Source: Anaerolineae bacterium
Lineage (GTDB): Bacteria; Chloroflexota; Anaerolineae; JACIWP01
Assembly (NCBI GenBank): GCA_014360855.1
Contig: JACIWP010000178.1
Span: forward strand, 1-6,793
Reading direction: 5' to 3'
DNA length: 6,793 bases
Positions 1 through 5,109 of this stretch are shown in pieces. Below the pieces are notes generated by a model. The model saw only the letters and a list, made by a program, of their open reading frames with translations, ran no database searches and was not told where the DNA came from. The first letter of the stretch is position 1; each line of letters begins with the position of its first letter. A program made the position numbers and the translations under genes.

Positions 1-120
1 AGGCCTTTCGGCGCGGGCGCGCGCTGGCCGGCCCGGCGCGCACGCGGTAGGGGCATCCTTGCCATTGCTCGAACACCCCATCCCCGGCCAGGGGCGGGGG
101 TTCCCGTGAGGAGGCACTGC
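1..120. other. GC-rich leader region, no assigned gene
   Basis: No gene can be assigned here. Positions 10-47 are almost pure G+C and contain a possible hairpin (GCGCGC at 19-24 against GCGCGC at 36-41, with TGGCCGGCCCG between). A second G/C-run dyad lies at about 78-99 (CCCC on the left, GGGG on the right, around GGCCA). A plus-strand frame is open from the window edge to a TAG at 48-50 and could be the tail of an upstream gene. However, several frames are open here because of composition, so this cannot be decided. I see no convincing sigma70 promoter for the gene that starts at 121. Confidence 0.4.
108..114 (+). promoter_or_regulatory. Shine-Dalgarno site that fixes the first gene's start
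   Basis: GAGGAGG lies 6 nt before the ATG at 121, which is ideal spacing. It overlaps the in-frame GTG at 106 and therefore argues against that earlier start. Confidence 0.75.
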
Positions 121-699
121 ATGGGAGAGCGCACAGCACCAACCGTATATTTCGCCGAACCCGGGCCGGCCAATACCGAGCGCACCCTGGCCCTGGCATA
201 TGAGCGCATGAAAGAGCTGGACATCCGGCGCGTCCTGGTAGCCACCACTTCCGGCGCCACCGGTGCCCGGGCGGCACAGCTCTTCCCGGCCGACCGGCTG
301 GTGGTGGTCAGCCATTCGGCCGGCTTCCTGGAGCCGAACGTGCAGGAGCTTCAGCCGGAACACCGCGTCGCCATCGAGCGCGCCGGCGTGCCCATCCTGA
401 CCTGTACGCACGCCTTCGGCGGGGTGGGACGCGCCGTCCGGCGCAAGCTGGCAACCTATCAGGTGGACGAGATCATGGCCTACACCCTGCGCATCTTCGG
501 CCAGGGGGTCAAGGTGGGGGTGGAGATGGCGCTGATGGCGGCGGACGCCGGCCTGGTGCGCTGTGACCAGGAGATTATCACCATTGCCGGCACGAGGAGC
601 GGCGCCGATACCGCGCTGGTCATCCGGCCGGCACACGCCCAGGACCTTTTCGACCTGCAGGTGCTGGAGATTATCTGCAAACCGCGCCTGGGGGTATAA
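121..699 (+). CDS. Stand-alone pyruvate kinase alpha/beta (C-terminal) domain protein
   Basis: The 192-residue protein matches the free-standing relatives of the pyruvate kinase C-terminal domain; it has no TIM-barrel catalytic domain. Visible landmarks are the N-terminal EPGPANTERTL stretch (residues 13-23), the loop TTSGATG (42-48), a HSAGF segment, CTHAFGGVGRAVRRK in the middle, and the conserved tail GTRSGADTALVIRP followed by LEIICKPR. In pyruvate kinase the equivalent of the TTSG loop contributes to the phosphate/effector pocket, so a phosphorylated-ligand sensing role is possible. No reaction is established for this family and I assign none. It appears cytosolic, with no signal peptide or membrane segment. 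It is the first of three plus-strand genes with short gaps (12 nt to the next). The start was chosen by the Shine-Dalgarno site at 108-114. Family assignment is confident; function is unknown. Confidence 0.88.
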   Translation: MGERTAPTVYFAEPGPANTERTLALAYERMKELDIRRVLVATTSGATGARAAQLFPADRLVVVSHSAGFLEPNVQELQPEHRVAIERAGVPILTCTHAFGGVGRAVRRKLATYQVDEIMAYTLRIFGQGVKVGVEMALMAADAGLVRCDQEIITIAGTRSGADTALVIRPAHAQDLFDLQVLEIICKPRLGV

Positions 700-711
700 G
701 CTGGCTGTGAC

Positions 712-1575
712 ATGATGGAAATGAGACGTCCTCCCGCTGTGAAAGCGGTGGAGGAGCGGGATAAGCCGGCGGTGGCCGCGTTCCTGCGCTCCTCCATCTG
801 GAGCTTTATCCATACGGATTATGACGAGGCCTCAGCCCTGCAGTGGCCGGGATATCTGGCACGCAACCGCGCCGGCCGGCTGGTCGGGGTGCTGGGATGC
901 GGCCTGGACCGGCCGCCGGTGGCCAGCGTCCTCTACGCCGCGCTGGATTCATGGGAACAACCCGGCCCTCTGTTTCACCGCCTGTTGACCGCGCATGAAG
1001 CGGACCTTTCTCGCGCCGGCGCCCAGGAGTTGGTCTTTATCGGCTATGTGCCCTGGCTGGTGCGGGTACTGCGCCGGCAGGGCTTCGCCACGCGCACCTC
1101 GATCATCTCGTATGCGCGCTGGGGCGGGCCCATCCCCGACGCCGGCAGTGTGCAGGTGCGCCTGCGGCCGGCGGTCCCGGAGGATGCGGAAACCGCCGCC
1201 GGCATTGACATGCAGGCCTTTGAGCCAATGTGGCGCTATCCGCCGCCCCTACACGCCGCCATGATCGCCCGCCTGCCCTATTACCGCATCGCGGAGTGGG
1301 AGGGACTGCCCGTCGGGTATGTCTCCGGCGATATCGTCCTGGGGCAGGGACAGATCATCCGACTGGCGGTACGGCCGGCCTGGCAGGGCCGCGGCATCGG
1401 CCGGCGCCTGCTGGCCGATGCGCTGGAGTTCTTCGCCCGGCAGGGTGTCCGCCCAGTGACCCTGAACACCCAGGCGGATAACCTGCGCTCCCGCCGGCTG
1501 TACGAGGCCTTCGGCTTCGAGCGCGTCAGCGCCGAGGTGCCGGCGCTGGTCAAACCTCTCCCACCCGCGCTGTGA
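712..1575 (+). CDS. GNAT-family N-acetyltransferase, tandem GNAT fold
   Basis: This 287-residue protein appears to hold two GNAT folds. The C-terminal one (about residues 147-287) is canonical: LRPAVPEDAE at its start, the acetyl-CoA pyrophosphate-binding motif QGRGIG (225-230, after IIRLAVRPAW), the strand VTLNTQADN, and YEAFGF (264-269) with the usual late Tyr. The N-terminal half (about 10-140) has the same outline, ending LVRVLRRQGF. Where the Q/RxxGxG/A motif should be it reads EQPGPLFHRLL, so it is probably a degenerate, non-catalytic fold. It would transfer an acetyl group from acetyl-CoA to an amine; the acceptor is unknown. The start is uncertain: ATG codons at 712, 715 and 721 are all possible and none has a good Shine-Dalgarno site. 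The 12-nt gap to the preceding gene suggests coupled translation. Confidence 0.87.
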   Translation: MMEMRRPPAVKAVEERDKPAVAAFLRSSIWSFIHTDYDEASALQWPGYLARNRAGRLVGVLGCGLDRPPVASVLYAALDSWEQPGPLFHRLLTAHEADLSRAGAQELVFIGYVPWLVRVLRRQGFATRTSIISYARWGGPIPDAGSVQVRLRPAVPEDAETAAGIDMQAFEPMWRYPPPLHAAMIARLPYYRIAEWEGLPVGYVSGDIVLGQGQIIRLAVRPAWQGRGIGRRLLADALEFFARQGVRPVTLNTQADNLRSRRLYEAFGFERVSAEVPALVKPLPPAL

Positions 1576-1600
1576 AACTCTCGCCAAGAGGGATTCCCCG

Positions 1601-2221
1601 ATGACAGAGCGCCCGGAAGCCATCGTCTTCGATTACGGCGGGGTGTTCACCCTCCCCGATTCCCTTCGGCCGGAGTTCGAGATGTACGAGCGCGCCCTGG
1701 GACTGCCGGCCGGCGCGCTTTTGGAGGCGCTGGGGAGCGGACCGGCCTGGGAAGCAGTGTCGGTCGGGGCCATCAGCGAGGAGGAGTACTGGCGGCAGGT
1801 TGCCGGCGAATGGGAGGGGCGGCTTCCGCCGGCGTTTGGGCGCTTCCGGCACGGCACCCTGCCCTTCGAGACCATCAACGGGGAGATGGTGGAGCTGGCC
1901 AAACGCTTGTATGGGCAGGTGCGTCTGGGCCTGCTCAGCAACGCCACCATCAGCCTGCGGGCGCATCTGGAACGCTTGGGCTGGCCGATGCACCTGTTCG
2001 AGGTCATCGGGATATCGGCGGAGATAGGCCGGCGCAAGCCCGACGCGGCCGCCTTCCGGTGGGCGGCGGAGCAGTTGGGCGTGCCGATGGAGCGGATCCT
2101 GTTCGTGGATGACAAGCCGCGCAATGTGGAGGCGGCGCGGGCGGCCGGCATGCGTGCCCTGCTGTTCACCACGGTCAGTGAGCTGGCGGAGCACCTGCGG
2201 GAGATGGGCCTGAGGGTGTGA
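1601..2221 (+). CDS. HAD-superfamily hydrolase (subfamily IA-like phosphatase)
   Basis: The 206-residue protein carries the HAD motifs in order: motif I FDYGGVF with nucleophile Asp11, motif II LLSNAT (Ser113), motif III Lys in RRKPD (Lys146), and motif IV ILFVDDKPRNVEAARAAGM (Asp170-Asp171). The helical cap lies between motifs I and II, as in subfamily IA and in the N-terminal phosphatase domain of soluble epoxide hydrolase. The residue two after the nucleophile is Gly13 rather than the usual Asp general acid. FDLGNV/FDLGGV-type members such as YihX share this, and at least some of them are active phosphatases. It probably hydrolyses a small phosphorylated metabolite in the cytosol; the substrate is unknown. 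AGAGGGA at 1587-1593 lies 7 nt before the ATG. It lies 25 nt after the acetyltransferase gene and is likely co-transcribed with it. Confidence 0.88.
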   Translation: MTERPEAIVFDYGGVFTLPDSLRPEFEMYERALGLPAGALLEALGSGPAWEAVSVGAISEEEYWRQVAGEWEGRLPPAFGRFRHGTLPFETINGEMVELAKRLYGQVRLGLLSNATISLRAHLERLGWPMHLFEVIGISAEIGRRKPDAAAFRWAAEQLGVPMERILFVDDKPRNVEAARAAGMRALLFTTVSELAEHLREMGLRV

Positions 2222-2255
2222 TGGGCCGGCGAGCTGGGGATTCACTGCCGGCCCA
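2222..2255 (+). repeat. 9-bp perfect inverted repeat after the HAD gene, possible weak terminator
   Basis: TGGGCCGGC at 2222-2230 and its exact reverse complement GCCGGCCCA at 2247-2255 flank a 16-nt loop, directly after the TGA at 2219-2221. There is no T-tract after the stem, so it is not a textbook intrinsic terminator. It may still mark the transcript end or act as an RNA-stabilising hairpin. Confidence 0.45.
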
Positions 2256-2262
2256 CCGAGAA

Positions 2263-2291
2263 TTGCGCCGGCCATCCCGAAATGGTATACT
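2263..2291 (+). promoter_or_regulatory. Predicted sigma70-type promoter for the FAD oxidoreductase gene
   Basis: The -10 element TATACT (2286-2291) matches 5 of 6 consensus bases and is preceded by TGG, giving an extended -10. The -35 TTGCGC (2263-2268) keeps only TTG, but the spacer is exactly 17 bp. Transcription would start near 2298, about 30 nt before the ATG at 2328. GGAGGA at 2311-2316 is the ribosome-binding site, with a slightly long 11-nt spacing. Confidence 0.55.
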
Positions 2292-2327
2292 TCCCCCCAG
2301 CATCACCAACGGAGGAACGCACATACC

Positions 2328-3638
2328 ATGAGAGTCGCAGTCGTCGGCGGCGGCATCACCGGCATGAGCGCGGCCTATGAGCTGGCCAAGCGCGGCATCC
2401 CCTGCACCCTGTTCGAGAAGGACGAGACCCTGGGCGGCCTGGCCGGCTCCTTCAAGGTCAACAACACCTACCTGGAAAAGTTCTACCACCACCTCTTCAC
2501 CACCGATACCGCCATGGTGGAGCTTATCCATGAGCTGGGGCTGGGGGACCAGTTCGTCTGGAACGATTCCAACACCGGCCTCTATTACGTCCAGCGGATT
2601 TACCGCCTGGCCACGCCCCTGGACGTCCTGCGCTTCAAGCCCCTGAGCTTTCCTGATCGCATCCGCATGGGCATGCTGGCCATCTGGCCGCGCTTCATCC
2701 GCGATTGGCATAAGCTGGAGGAGATCACGGCCAGGGAATGGCTCCTGCGCTACGCCGGCCCCCGCGTCTATCAGGTGGTCTGGGAGCCGCTCCTGCGCAA
2801 CAAGTTCGGCCATTACCACGACCAGGTCGCCGCCGTCTGGATATGGAACAAACTGGTACTGCGGGGCGGTTCGCGCGATGTGCGGAGCGGCGCGGAGAAG
2901 CTGGGCTATCAGCGCGGCGGCTTCGGCCCGGTCTTCATCGCCTGGGAGAAGAGGATGCGGGAGATGGGGGTGGAGATCCGCCTGAACTCGCCGGTGGAGC
3001 ACATCCGCATCGAGAACGGGCGCGCGACGGGCGTGGTGGTCGCCGGCCAATTCGAGCCGTTCGACCAGGTCATCGTCACCACCGCGCCGGCCATCCTGGC
3101 GGAGATGGCCCCTGGCCTGCCGGAGGCCTACCGCCATCAGCTCCAGCAGATCATCTACCTGGCCAACGTCTGCCTGGTGCTCAAGCTGAAACGCTCCCTC
3201 AGCACCACTTACTGGCTCAACATCGCTGACCCGACCATCCCCTTCGTGGGACTCATCGAGCACACCAACATGCAGAGGCCCGATGAGTACGGCGGCGCCC
3301 ACATCGCCTATCTCTCGCGCTATCTGGACGCGGACGACCCGTACTACCGCATGTCGGCCGAGGAGCTTTTCGAAGCCTACCTGCCGCATATCCGGAAGAT
3401 GTTCCCGGAGTTCGACGCCTCCTGGGTGGAGGAGAAATGGGCCTGGCGCGAGCGCTGGACCCAGCCGGTCATCCTGCGGCACTATTCGAAGGTACGGCCG
3501 GCGCTCAAAACCCCCGTGGACAACCTCTGGCTGTCCTGCATGGCCTCGATCTACCCGCAGGATCGCGGCATGAACTATGCCCTGCTCTACGGGCGCAAAG
3601 TGGTGCGGCAGATGCTGGGGGAGGAGCCGGCGGCGTAG
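2328..3638 (+). CDS. FAD-dependent oxidoreductase (protoporphyrinogen-oxidase/amine-oxidase-like, COG1232 type)
   Basis: The 436-residue protein opens with a Rossmann dinucleotide-binding fold: GGGITG (residues 7-12, within VAVVGGGITGMSAAYELAKRG), the ribose-binding acidic Glu30 at the end of strand 2, and the GG pair of the following ETLGGLAGSF (36-37). A YHHLFTTD segment at about 53-60 is typical of bacterial NAD(P)/FAD oxidoreductases found near sugar and lipid genes. The C-terminal flavin-contacting segment reads YPQDRGMNYALLYGRK (about 409-424). The overall fold is that of HemY/phytoene-desaturase relatives. However, nothing here identifies protoporphyrinogen as substrate and no haem genes are nearby, so hemY should not be assigned. 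It has its own promoter and converges on a sugar-nucleotide epimerase gene 44 nt away. It is probably a cytosolic or membrane-peripheral redox enzyme acting on an unknown lipid, polyprenyl or sugar substrate. Confidence 0.85.
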   Translation: MRVAVVGGGITGMSAAYELAKRGIPCTLFEKDETLGGLAGSFKVNNTYLEKFYHHLFTTDTAMVELIHELGLGDQFVWNDSNTGLYYVQRIYRLATPLDVLRFKPLSFPDRIRMGMLAIWPRFIRDWHKLEEITAREWLLRYAGPRVYQVVWEPLLRNKFGHYHDQVAAVWIWNKLVLRGGSRDVRSGAEKLGYQRGGFGPVFIAWEKRMREMGVEIRLNSPVEHIRIENGRATGVVVAGQFEPFDQVIVTTAPAILAEMAPGLPEAYRHQLQQIIYLANVCLVLKLKRSLSTTYWLNIADPTIPFVGLIEHTNMQRPDEYGGAHIAYLSRYLDADDPYYRMSAEELFEAYLPHIRKMFPEFDASWVEEKWAWRERWTQPVILRHYSKVRPALKTPVDNLWLSCMASIYPQDRGMNYALLYGRKVVRQMLGEEPAA

Positions 3639-3649
3639 GGGCCGCCGGC
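3626..3649. repeat. 9-bp perfect inverted repeat spanning the FAD oxidoreductase stop codon
   Basis: GCCGGCGGC at 3626-3634 pairs perfectly with GCCGCCGGC at 3641-3649 across a 6-nt loop (3635-3640). The loop contains the TAG stop (3636-3638). The stem would be very stable, but no T-run follows on either strand. It may be an rho-independent-like or mRNA-protective hairpin between the convergent genes, but this is uncertain. Confidence 0.5.
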
Positions 3650-3682
3650 GACAGTCAATTCCCTGTGCCCCACGGGGAGGGC
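3639..3682. other. Convergent intergenic spacer, possible weak bidirectional terminator
   Basis: These 44 nt separate the stop codons of the convergent FAD oxidoreductase and epimerase genes. Besides the right arm of the stop-codon hairpin, they contain an imperfect dyad at 3661-3681 (CCCT against AGGG outside, CCC against GGG inside, with a GTG bulge) directly after the epimerase stop. Neither has a T-tract, so termination function is only a possibility. Confidence 0.3.
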
Positions 3683-4615
3683 TTACCGCAACTGTCGGAA
3701 GCGGGGGTCCAGCTCCAGCAGTAGGCGCAGTCCGGTCTCGATATCCACTTTCGGGGAGAAGCCCAGCTTCTGGCGTGCCAAGGTGATATCCGCCACCAGT
3801 CGGGACACGCCGCCGTCCTGGCCGGCGTTCTCGATGATATTGGCCTTGCGGCGGGTGACCCGCTCGATGTGCCGCACCAGCTCGCGCACGCTGACCTCCT
3901 GCCCCGAGCCAACGTTGATGATCTGTCGGTCCACGTCGGGGGCCAGCGCCGCCGCCACCAATGCGTCCACCACGTCGTCAATGTACACGAAGTCGCGCGT
4001 CTGCCGGCCGTCCCCAAAGATGACCACCGAGCCGCCGGTCAGCACCTGGCGCATGAACAAGGGGATCACCGGGGCGTGGGAGGCCGGCAGGGGCTGATAC
4101 GGCCCATAGGCGTTGAAGATACGCAGGGCCACCGTCTCGATGCCGTACAACTGCCCCAGGGTGAAGACATAGTACTCCGCCGCGATCTTGCTCACCGCAT
4201 ATGGAGCGCGCGGGTTTGGGCGGAAAGATTCCTTGACCGGCTGGAGCGGCTGTTCCCCATACACTGTGCCGGAGGAAGCCAGCACCACCCGCTTCACACC
4301 GACGTCGCGCATGGCTTCCATGACGCTGACTGTGCCGCCCACGTTCACGTCGTTATATTCGCGCGGGTACAGGATGGATTCCGGGACGGATACCCGGGCG
4401 GCGAGATGAAAGACGCAGTCAATATTGTGGAGAATGGTCCACAGCTTGGGGCGATCGCGCACATCCCCGCGGTTGAACAGCACATCCTGATGCAGGCGAG
4501 AGGGGTCGCCGGCGCTCAAATCATCCAACACGCGCACCTGATGCCCCAGCTCCACCAGCCGGTTGGCCAGCGCCGTGCCGATGAATCCCGCTCCACCAGT
4601 GATCAAAACCCTCAC
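3683..4615 (-). CDS. NAD-dependent epimerase/dehydratase (extended SDR, UDP-sugar 4-epimerase-like)
   Basis: Read from the GTG at 4615, the protein has 310 residues, normal for GalE-like extended SDRs. It shows the NAD-binding GGAGFIG (residues 7-13, after MRVLIT), the acidic pair DD (31-32) that binds the adenosine ribose, GDVRD, and FHLAA. The catalytic Ser is in SSGTVYG (Ser115) and YAVSK provides Tyr139 and Lys143. RIFNAYGP, FGDGRQTRDFVYIDD and INVGSG follow in the standard order. It most likely epimerises or oxidises/dehydrates a nucleotide sugar for surface glycan synthesis. The exact substrate (UDP-glucose, UDP-GlcNAc or UDP-glucuronate) cannot be told from these motifs. ACCTCCC on the plus strand at 4625-4631 reads GGGAGGT on the coding strand, 9 nt before the GTG. 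The in-frame ATG at 4673-4675 lies inside an intergenic repeat and is rejected as the start. Confidence 0.9.
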   Translation of the reverse strand: MRVLITGGAGFIGTALANRLVELGHQVRVLDDLSAGDPSRLHQDVLFNRGDVRDRPKLWTILHNIDCVFHLAARVSVPESILYPREYNDVNVGGTVSVMEAMRDVGVKRVVLASSGTVYGEQPLQPVKESFRPNPRAPYAVSKIAAEYYVFTLGQLYGIETVALRIFNAYGPYQPLPASHAPVIPLFMRQVLTGGSVVIFGDGRQTRDFVYIDDVVDALVAAALAPDVDRQIINVGSGQEVSVRELVRHIERVTRRKANIIENAGQDGGVSRLVADITLARQKLGFSPKVDIETGLRLLLELDPRFRQLR

Positions 4616-4624
4616 GTCGTGTGA

Positions 4625-4631
4625 ACCTCCC
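4625..4631 (-). promoter_or_regulatory. Shine-Dalgarno site that fixes the epimerase start
   Basis: The minus strand reads GGGAGGT, 9 nt before the GTG at 4613-4615. The protein read from that GTG begins MRVLITGGAGFIG, the normal N-terminus for this family. The 20-residue upstream extension would be encoded by the palindromic repeats. Confidence 0.75.
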
Positions 4632-4644
4632 AGTATCCAGATTG

Positions 4645-4677
4645 AGGTGACAGTCACCTGAGAGGTGACTGTCACCT
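4645..4677. repeat. Doublet of near-palindromic 15-mers (REP/BIME-like or operator pair)
   Basis: AGGTGACAGTCACCT (4645-4659) and AGGTGACTGTCACCT (4663-4677) are separated by GAG. Each is a 7-bp dyad around one central base. The second copy is the exact reverse complement of the first, so the whole unit is also a 15-bp inverted repeat with a 3-nt loop. It could form two small hairpins or one long one. It lies in the intergenic region between divergent genes, beside the predicted minus-strand transcription start, and would fall in the 5' leader of the epimerase mRNA. The architecture resembles REP doublets spread by RAYT transposases, or paired operator sites. One window cannot separate these. 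Confidence 0.85.
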
Positions 4678-4681
4678 TAGA

Positions 4682-4687
4682 ATTATA
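4682..4687 (-). promoter_or_regulatory. Possible -10 element for the epimerase gene
   Basis: The minus strand reads a perfect TATAAT here, within an AT-rich block (4678-4690) that contrasts with the surrounding GC-rich DNA. At 17 bp spacing the -35 would be ATAGGG (4705-4710), which is poor, and there is no extended TG. If used, transcription would start at about 4675, inside the repeat doublet, leaving a leader of about 60 nt. Confidence 0.4.
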
Positions 4688-4694
4688 TATCCGC

Positions 4695-4723
4695 TTGACA
4701 GCGCCCCTATGAAAGGGTAAGAT
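4695..4723 (+). promoter_or_regulatory. Strong predicted sigma70-type promoter for the small orphan gene
   Basis: The -35 is a perfect TTGACA (4695-4700). After a 17-bp spacer the -10 is TAAGAT (4718-4723, 4 of 6 consensus). The AT-rich block just upstream (4678-4690) sits where an UP element would be. Transcription would begin near 4730, about 40 nt before the GTG at 4771. The -35 lies 17 bp from the right end of the palindromic doublet. Confidence 0.7.
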
Positions 4724-4758
4724 GCGTCTGACCAGCGCATCCGCTTCTCGTCAGCCAC

Positions 4759-4764
4759 AGGGGT
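4759..4764 (+). promoter_or_regulatory. Shine-Dalgarno site for the small orphan gene
   Basis: AGGGGT lies 6 nt before the GTG at 4771. It abuts the in-frame TTG at 4765, which is therefore too close to be the start. Confidence 0.55.
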
Positions 4765-4770
4765 TTGCCC

Positions 4771-5106
4771 GTGCGGTTTTACTCGTTCGGCACCGATTTC
4801 AAGTACAGCCTGGGGCGCATCACGCGGCAGGAAATCTACACGGATGCGCCGGACGGCGGGGTACAGCTTGCGTTCATCGCCGAGACAGTGCCGGCGGCGG
4901 AAGGCGCCGGCCGCGCGGAATATTACCTCGACGAACAGGGCCGGCCCCATATCGTCGTGCTCGCCCCCACGCTGGACTATCAGGTCATCATCCAAGCCTG
5001 TCATGTATGGATGGCCCGACAAGGCCTGCCCGATGAGCCGGTCTGGTTCCTGGCACTGCCTCCTGGCAAATCCCCGGAGGAGTTCCTGCGCATCCGCCGG
5101 CCCTGA
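4771..5106 (+). CDS. Small hypothetical protein (111 residues)
   Basis: I do not recognise this family. From the GTG at 4771 the protein begins RFYSFGTDFKYSLGRITRQEIY and is mixed alpha/beta in character. It has hydrophobic strands LAFIAET and PHIVVLAPT, an amphipathic stretch YQVIIQACHVWMARQGL, and a closing segment WFLALPPGKSPEEFLRIRRP. There is no signal peptide, membrane segment or metal-binding cluster; the single Cys is alone. It appears to be a small soluble cytosolic protein. Support for it being real comes from a good promoter (4695-4723), a Shine-Dalgarno site, and a frame that ends neatly 3 bp before the convergent neighbour's stop. An antisense open frame across the same DNA has no such signals. 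Function is unknown. Monocistronic transcription is likely, because the neighbours on both sides are on the minus strand. Confidence 0.7.
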   Translation: MRFYSFGTDFKYSLGRITRQEIYTDAPDGGVQLAFIAETVPAAEGAGRAEYYLDEQGRPHIVVLAPTLDYQVIIQACHVWMARQGLPDEPVWFLALPPGKSPEEFLRIRRP

Positions 5107-5109
5107 GCG

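Noticed and set aside
3..50. Tail of an upstream plus-strand gene ending at TAG 48-50
   Set aside because: Only 15 codons, very GC-rich, and other frames are open too. There is no way to tell it from chance.
106..120. GTG at 106 as start of the first gene
   Set aside because: It overlaps the GAGGAGG ribosome-binding site, which is ideally placed for the ATG at 121.
2175..3482. Long minus-strand open frame (435 codons) opposite the FAD oxidoreductase
   Set aside because: It is an antisense shadow caused by high GC. The plus strand encodes a recognisable flavoprotein with Rossmann and C-terminal FAD motifs, and the antisense product has no family features.
2328..3638. Assignment as hemY (protoporphyrinogen oxidase)
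   Set aside because: The fold fits, but the superfamily is broad, no haem-biosynthesis genes are nearby, and the YHH signature points to a different, uncharacterised branch.
4613..4675. N-terminal extension of the epimerase to the ATG at 4675
   Set aside because: The extra 20 residues are encoded by the palindromic repeats, the GGGAGGT site points to the GTG at 4615, and the family N-terminus begins right at that GTG.
4645..4677. CRISPR-like array
   Set aside because: There are only two short copies in inverted orientation with a 3-nt separator. There are no spacers and no cas genes.
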